A stretch of 64,000 nt of DNA from Novosphingobium sp. (GTDB lineage: Bacteria; Pseudomonadota; Alphaproteobacteria; Sphingomonadales; Sphingomonadaceae): positions 23,189-87,188 of the forward strand of contig NZ_JAUYRV010000009.1 in assembly GCF_030696665.1 (NCBI RefSeq). Direction: 5' to 3'. Positions 59,797 through 64,000 of this stretch are shown piece by piece. The first letter of the stretch is position 1; every line of letters starts with the position of its first letter. A model generated the notes under the pieces. It searched no databases and had not been told where the DNA came from. It saw only the letters and a program-made list of their open reading frames with translations. Position numbers and translations under genes: made by a program.

Positions 59797-60699
59797 TCAT
59801 GGCTGCGCGGGCGCTGGCGCGGTGCCGCAGGCTTCGCCCTGCTGGCGCATTGCCCACGAAATGGCGTTGGTCAGCACGGCCTTGTATTCCGGCTCTGCAT
59901 AGGATGCGGCGGTGTGGCCCAGCGCGGAATAGAACACGCGGCCCTTTCCGGCGCAGCGCCACCACATGATCGGGTGATCGCTGCCCATCTTCAGATCTTC
60001 GCCAAGCAGGCCTTCCTGGTTGTATGTCTTCTCGTCCAGCGTGGCCAAAACGCTCACGCCGGGCACGCCGCGGGGCGATTTGTCGAAGGAATACCATTCG
60101 TCGGTGCGTTGCCATACCTTGCCCAGATCGCGCGTGGCGGGATGGGTGTTATCCTCTATGCGGATAGTGGCGCGCTGGAACTGCGGCTTCATCGGGTGGC
60201 CGGTGAACGTCGTGCCGATCACGCTTTGCATATACCACGGCCAGCCTGCGTGGCTGTTATCGCCCGCAGCATGGATGCCGACATAGCCGCCGCCATTTTC
60301 AAGATAGGCCTTGAACGCGGCCTGCTGCGCCGGATTGAACACGTCGCCGCTGGTGTTTGAAAACACTACCGCATCGAACCGGGCGAGTATGTCGGGCGAA
60401 AATACCGCGCCGTTCTCCGTCTTGAAAATGCCCCAGCCATTTTGTGCTGCAATCTGGTCAAGCAGAGTGTTGGCCGCTGGAATCGCCTCTTCGTGGCGGA
60501 AGCCGTTGGTTTTGGAAAACACCAGTATGGCTGGGCGGTTCAGGTTTGCGGGAAGGGCCGGGGGCACGGTTTCATGCGTATGGACACCACCCAGGAACAC
60601 GCGCTGGATCGTGTCCCACTGCTGCCATGCCAGCACGGCAAGCAGCAGTAGCAGCGCAAGCAAAACCCAGCCGATGATCCTAAACGCCTTGCGCACCAC
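59797..60699 (-). CDS. ThuA-like protein, membrane-anchored
   Basis: A 300-residue ThuA protein with an uncleaved N-terminal helix (IIGWVLLALLLLLAVLAW) and then the ThuA domain from about residue 55: AILVFSKTNGFRHEEAIPAA, GGGYVGIHAAGDN, EWYSFDKSPRG, GKGRVFYSALGHTAASYAE. It starts at a GTG (60699) behind GGAGAG. It is the first gene of the ThuA2-subunit 3-GMC-ThuA1 unit. Its counterpart at 56311 keeps the motif order but differs in anchor and N-terminal domain, so both copies are kept for different roles, possibly one at the membrane and one soluble in the periplasm. Confidence 0.8.
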   Translation of the reverse strand: MVRKAFRIIGWVLLALLLLLAVLAWQQWDTIQRVFLGGVHTHETVPPALPANLNRPAILVFSKTNGFRHEEAIPAANTLLDQIAAQNGWGIFKTENGAVFSPDILARFDAVVFSNTSGDVFNPAQQAAFKAYLENGGGYVGIHAAGDNSHAGWPWYMQSVIGTTFTGHPMKPQFQRATIRIEDNTHPATRDLGKVWQRTDEWYSFDKSPRGVPGVSVLATLDEKTYNQEGLLGEDLKMGSDHPIMWWRCAGKGRVFYSALGHTAASYAEPEYKAVLTNAISWAMRQQGEACGTAPAPAQP

Positions 60700-60821
60700 G
60701 GTGCCGTCTCTCCCCAGTCCAGCCGCGATCCGCCTCCTTGCTATGGGCCGATTCGCGATTTTCCGCAGCGCGTTTCACCGCCCGGAATGCATGGTTTTAG
60801 ACAATTGGCAGCGCTGGTCAA

Positions 60822-60833
60822 GTTAACGGTAAC
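60822..60833. promoter_or_regulatory. LacI-type operator-like palindrome upstream of the ThuA/GMC operon
   Basis: GTTAACGGTAAC is a 12-bp inverted repeat (GTTA-ACGG-TAAC) with a central CG, in the style of LacI/GalR operators. It lies 123 bp upstream of the ThuA2 start at 60699. Only one copy was found in the window. Confidence 0.35.
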
Positions 60834-60860
60834 AAGAACTTTGCACGGTCGGGCGTGCCC

Positions 60861-60890
60861 TTGTGAACCCGCACTTGCGCGGGTTCACAA
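60861..60890. terminator. perfect 12-bp stem hairpin after the molybdenum hydroxylase gene
   Basis: TTGTGAACCCGC at 60861-60872 and GCGGGTTCACAA at 60879-60890 pair fully around a 6-nt loop. It begins 5 bp beyond the stop (60896) of the minus-strand gene. No T-run follows, so it is a strong RNA hairpin that may act as a 3' stabiliser or weak terminator; it could also be an operator for the ThuA/GMC operon. Confidence 0.5.
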
Positions 60891-60895
60891 TCGCA

Positions 60896-63100
60896 TCATC
60901 CCTCGTAAGGGAGTGACCGCACGCGCTTGCCCATCAGGCTGCTGACGGCGTTGGCCACAGCTGCCACGGCCGGCGGCAATGCCGGTTCGCCAAGCCCGGT
61001 GGGAGGATTGTCGCTGCGCACCATCGAAATTGCGATGGGCGGCACCACGTCGATCCGGGGCAGGGGATAGGCGTCAAAGTTTGCCACTTGCACCTGTCCG
61101 TTTGCAAACGGCACTTTCAGCCCGCTGATGACATGGCCGATGCCTTCGATCATCGCGCCCCTGATCTGCTGTTCGGCGTTCATCGGGTTGATGATGGTGC
61201 TGCCGATGTCGCCTGCAACGTACATCTTCGTCACCCGAACCGCGCCATCCACCTGCGCGCAATCGGCCACCACTGCAAAGTAGCCAAGGTGGCTGAAATA
61301 GAAGCCGAACCCGCGTCCCTTGACCGGTTCATCTTTCCAGCCAGACATCTTCATCGCCTCGAGCGTCACCGCTGCTGCACGGCCTGTATGGAACGCGGGC
61401 GGTTGCCAGATATCGGGCACGCCGGGGATCTTGGGCGGCGAAACAAGGCGCGGCGCGCCCAGCACGCCCAGCATGAAAATGGGCAGGGTTTTGCCCGCTG
61501 CGCCTGCCACTTCATCCAGAAACGCCTGCGTGGCAAAGGCCAGCGCGTTCGATCCCGGCGCGCGCAGCCAGCCGAGCGGCACGTTGCTGTCCAGCACGGT
61601 CATGCCAAGGTCCATATCGGGCACAAGGTTGGCCGGGACCAGATCGTTCGGCAGTTCCCCGCCGCGCCCCGGCTGCCCCTTGGCGCCAAACGTGACGAAA
61701 TGGGTGCTGAAGGCCACCAGCTTGCCACTGGCATCCAGCCCTGCGTCCAGCTTGTGGAAGCCTGCGGGCCGGAAAAAGTCGAGCTTGAAGTCCTCTTCGC
61801 GGTCAAGGATCAGCTTCACCGGAACGCCCGGAACCTCGCGCGCGATCGCGGCGGCGAAGATCATGAAATCGCTTTGCAGCCGCCGCCCGAACCCGCCCCC
61901 GATGCGTGTCACGCTGACGCTGACGGTTTCGGGTGCAAGGCCCAGTGCCTTGGCGACGAGATCCTTGCCCTCATTGGGAATCTGGCTTGGCACCCACAGT
62001 TCCAGCTTGCCGTCCTTGAACTGCGCTGTGCAGTTCTGCGGCTCCAGCGTGGCATGGGCCAGGAAGGGGTAGCTGTATTGCGCTGACACCACCTTGGCGG
62101 CTTTGGCCAGCGCTGCATCAACATCGCCTTCCTTGCGCACCGAGGTGGCAGGCTTGCCCGCAAAGGCTGCCTTGGCTGCGCCTGCAAACGCCGCGTCTGA
62201 ATGCTTGTCACGCCCGCCGTTATCCCATTGCGCAACCAGCAGTTTGCAGGCTTCGCTGGCGGTCCACCAGCTGTCGGCCACCACGGCCAGCGCATCGACC
62301 GGCGCATCGTCATGGCCAAGCTGGCGCAGCGCCACCACTTTGCGCACGCCGGGCAGGGCGAGCGCCTTGGCCGCATCGTGGCTTTTCAGCGTGGCCCCGC
62401 GCACCGGCGCGGTCAGCAGGGCGGCATGGACCATGCCCGGCAGCACGGCATCGACGCCAAACAGCGGCTTTCCCGCCACGATCGCAGGCGTATCCGGCCC
62501 GCGCACCGGCTTGCCGATGATCGCAAACGTGGCCGGGTCTTTCAGGTTCAGCGAGGCCACATCGGGCACAGCTTCCTTTGCCGCCGCCGCTGCCAGCGCG
62601 GCATAGGGCGCGCGGCGCTTGGTGGCCGCATGGATCACTTCGCCCGCGCTGGTGGAAAGTTCCGCTGCGGGTACGCCCCACTGCTTTGCCGCCGCCGCCA
62701 CGATCATCGCGCGCGCCGTGGCACCGGCCTGCCGCATCGGCATCCAGTTCATCGGCGTGGTCATCGATCCGCCCGCAAACTGTTCGCCAAAGCGCGATTG
62801 GTCAGCCACGGCCTGTTCCACTTTCACCGAGGCCCACGCAACGTCCAGTTCTTCGGCAATCAGCATCGGCAGCATGGCTTTCACGCCTTGGCCGATTTCG
62901 GGGTTCTTCGATGTGATCGAAACCGTGTTGTCCGCCGCAATGGCCACATAGGCGCTGATCCGCGCCGAAGCCGCGCCATTGGGCTTTGCGCCTTGCGCAG
63001 CGGCGATCTGGATGTCGAACGCCAGCGTGCCGCCAGCGGCCAGCATGGCTTTCAAAACAACGCGGCGGTCCGTGGACAGGGCGGTCATATCAGCGCGCAT
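60896..63100 (-). CDS. periplasmic molybdenum-hydroxylase large subunit (isoquinoline-1-oxidoreductase-beta-like)
   Basis: A 734-residue molybdopterin-binding subunit of the xanthine dehydrogenase/aldehyde oxidase class, IorB-like. A Tat-type signal (STDRRVVLKAMLAAGGTLAF) leads, so it is exported folded. Motifs: SKNPEIGQGVKAMLPMLIAE, the cofactor loop IGGGFGRRLQSDF near residue 420, REVPGVPVKLILDREED, and GLGEPALPPAVAAVANA with the catalytic Glu region near the C-terminus. It starts at the ATG at 63100 behind AGGAGG, overlapping the end of the 2Fe-2S gene. It would oxidise an aldehyde or N-heterocycle in the periplasm. The substrate is unknown; a free aglycone is one option. Confidence 0.85.
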   Translation of the reverse strand: MRADMTALSTDRRVVLKAMLAAGGTLAFDIQIAAAQGAKPNGAASARISAYVAIAADNTVSITSKNPEIGQGVKAMLPMLIAEELDVAWASVKVEQAVADQSRFGEQFAGGSMTTPMNWMPMRQAGATARAMIVAAAAKQWGVPAAELSTSAGEVIHAATKRRAPYAALAAAAAKEAVPDVASLNLKDPATFAIIGKPVRGPDTPAIVAGKPLFGVDAVLPGMVHAALLTAPVRGATLKSHDAAKALALPGVRKVVALRQLGHDDAPVDALAVVADSWWTASEACKLLVAQWDNGGRDKHSDAAFAGAAKAAFAGKPATSVRKEGDVDAALAKAAKVVSAQYSYPFLAHATLEPQNCTAQFKDGKLELWVPSQIPNEGKDLVAKALGLAPETVSVSVTRIGGGFGRRLQSDFMIFAAAIAREVPGVPVKLILDREEDFKLDFFRPAGFHKLDAGLDASGKLVAFSTHFVTFGAKGQPGRGGELPNDLVPANLVPDMDLGMTVLDSNVPLGWLRAPGSNALAFATQAFLDEVAGAAGKTLPIFMLGVLGAPRLVSPPKIPGVPDIWQPPAFHTGRAAAVTLEAMKMSGWKDEPVKGRGFGFYFSHLGYFAVVADCAQVDGAVRVTKMYVAGDIGSTIINPMNAEQQIRGAMIEGIGHVISGLKVPFANGQVQVANFDAYPLPRIDVVPPIAISMVRSDNPPTGLGEPALPPAVAAVANAVSSLMGKRVRSLPYEG

Positions 63101-63557
63101 TGGTGCCTCCTGCGGCCTGCTTGATAGCATCGCGGATGCGGTGATACGTGCTGCAACGGCACAGGTTGCCCGCCATTGCAGAGTCAATATCGGCATCGCT
63201 GGGTGATGGGTTGGCCTCAAGCAAGGCCACCGCGCTCATGATCTGTCCGGCCTGACAGTATCCGCACTGCGGCACGTCAAGATCAACCCACGCCTCGCTC
63301 ACCTTCTTGCCCACCACGCTGGCGGCCACGCCTTCGATGGTGGTGATGGCCGCATCGCCCACCGCATTGATCGGTGTGATGCATGAACGGATTGCCTGCC
63401 CATCAAGATGCACGGTGCAAGCCCCGCACAGCCCCGCGCCGCAGCCGAACTTCGGCCCGAGATAGCCCAGATCCTCACGCAGAACCCACAGCAGCGGCTT
63501 TTCACCGGGAACGTTCACCTCGCGCGGGGTTCCGTTCACTTTCAGCATTGTCGGCAT
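63090..63557 (-). CDS. 2Fe-2S small subunit of the molybdenum hydroxylase
   Basis: A 155-residue ferredoxin-like subunit with both clusters: the plant-type set FGCGAGLCGACTVHLDGQA with a later Cys in IRSCITP, and the second set CGYCQAGQIMSAVALL and GNLCRCSTYHRIRDAI. No signal peptide is visible, so it is presumably carried out with the Tat-exported large subunit. The ATG at 63557 with GGAG eight bases upstream is preferred; a GTG at 63566 and an ATG at 63548 are possible. The stop overlaps the start of the large-subunit gene by about 11 bp, a sign of coupling. Confidence 0.9.
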   Translation of the reverse strand: MPTMLKVNGTPREVNVPGEKPLLWVLREDLGYLGPKFGCGAGLCGACTVHLDGQAIRSCITPINAVGDAAITTIEGVAASVVGKKVSEAWVDLDVPQCGYCQAGQIMSAVALLEANPSPSDADIDSAMAGNLCRCSTYHRIRDAIKQAAGGTNAR

Positions 63558-63643
63558 TGTGGGCACTCCGGAGGCAGCATTTATGCGCCATGCACTATGC
63601 CGATGGCGTGCCGGTTACAAATGCCTTTTCGTGGGGGTGTGCG

Positions 63644-64000
63644 CTAACCGATATAATGCGCCGAAGTCTTCGCCCGCACGTCCTCAGCCGAAACGCCCGG
63701 TGCGCATTCGATCAGGCAGAACGGCGATGCATGATCCGCGCGGCTGAACACCGCAAGGTCGGTCACGATCATGTCCACCACGCCGCGCCCGGTCAGCGGC
63801 AGCGTGCAGGCGGGGATGAATTTCGGGCTGCCGTCCTTGGCGCAATGTTCCATCACCACGATGATCTTTTTGACACCGGCTACAAGGTCCATCGCCCCGC
63901 CCATGCCCTTGATCATCTTGCCCGGGATCATCCAGTTGGCGATGTCGCCGTTTTCGGCCACTTCCATCGCGCCCAGCACGGTCAGATCGATCTTGCCGCC
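63644..64000 (-). CDS. CoA-transferase subunit B, partial (3' end only)
   Basis: The C-terminal 118 residues or so of a class-I CoA-transferase beta subunit (the 3-oxoacid/3-oxoadipate CoA-transferase type). Visible are [53 protein letters not shown] and [21 protein letters not shown], all typical of SucB/ScoB/PcaJ C-termini. The catalytic Glu of this subunit lies in the missing N-terminal part, so activity cannot be judged. The gene runs off the right edge and its partner subunit A is probably just beyond. The gap to the 2Fe-2S gene is 86 bp with no visible terminator. Confidence 0.85.
   Translation of the reverse strand, partial: GGKIDLTVLGAMEVAENGDIANWMIPGKMIKGMGGAMDLVAGVKKIIVVMEHCAKDGSPKFIPACTLPLTGRGVVDMIVTDLAVFSRADHASPFCLIECAPGVSAEDVRAKTSAHYIG

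Noticed and set aside
1..64000. tRNA or rRNA genes
   Set aside because: I looked for conserved T-loop (GGTTCGAATCC type) and rRNA segments by eye and saw none. A covariance-model search would be decisive.

Overview
The window is GC-rich, gene-dense bacterial chromosome that most resembles Sphingomonadales (Novosphingobium/Sphingobium-like). That assignment is an inference. It rests on three large TonB-dependent receptors, a RibB with a degenerate RibA half, alphaproteobacterial-type trehalose and sulfate-assimilation operons, several acyl-CoA dehydrogenases and short GC-rich paired palindromes between genes. I found no rRNA, tRNA, insertion sequence, phage gene or CRISPR array.

Region 1 (1-14.0 kb) looks like a glycoside-use island with two separate C-glycoside deglycosidase pairs. 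The first is beta (28-411) plus alpha (427-1422), followed by a hydroxypyruvate-isomerase-like TIM barrel. The second is alpha (3381-4415) plus beta (2993-3367) on the other strand. Around them lie TspO, a secreted type-B carboxylesterase, a Tat-exported nucleoside-hydrolase-fold protein, a GPH-type sugar symporter, a second isomerase-like TIM barrel, a chemoreceptor and a TonB receptor. A working model is outer-membrane uptake, periplasmic de-esterification, symport and intracellular C-C bond cleavage. An AT-rich motif (nGAAY-N4-RTTCT, or TTAATTAGAAT) recurs in front of several of these units.

Region 2 (14.2-24.7 kb) holds a DUF2332 protein, a LysR regulator, a DUF3429 membrane protein, a malonate module (MatC-like carrier and MatB malonyl-CoA synthetase), a TonB receptor and a translationally coupled acyl-CoA dehydrogenase pair. 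Region 3 (24.7-34.8 kb) holds a fully overlapping otsB-GH15-otsA operon. It is followed by an iron-uptake operon (PepSY protein, 64-residue membrane protein, siderophore receptor) behind a Fur-box-like palindrome, and then an acyl-CoA dehydrogenase coupled to an aminoglycoside-phosphotransferase-fold kinase.

Region 4 (34.9-45.4 kb) holds an HNH-like protein, a three-gene type-I-secretion-like operon whose ABC subunit has lost every recognisable ATPase motif, a phosphohexomutase, folD behind a 19-bp palindrome, and a 993-residue RTX/cadherin exoprotein. Region 5 (45.5-56.2 kb) holds a methylsuccinyl-CoA-dehydrogenase-like enzyme with a hot-dog hydratase, an HTH-RibB-degenerate-RibA fusion, a UbiB-like kinase, a DCC thioredoxin-like protein, a LuxR regulator and the cysD-cysNC-cysQ sulfate-activation genes.

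Region 6 (56.3-64 kb) holds two ThuA-like proteins flanking a GMC oxidoreductase and a gluconate-2-dehydrogenase-subunit-3 protein. This arrangement resembles known glucoside 3-dehydrogenase systems but has no cytochrome partner in view. Next come a periplasmic molybdenum hydroxylase with its 2Fe-2S subunit and the 3' end of a CoA-transferase subunit B gene that runs off the right edge. Regions 1 and 6 could be two halves of one strategy, 3-oxidation of a sugar followed by cleavage of its glycosidic bond, although they lie more than 40 kb apart.
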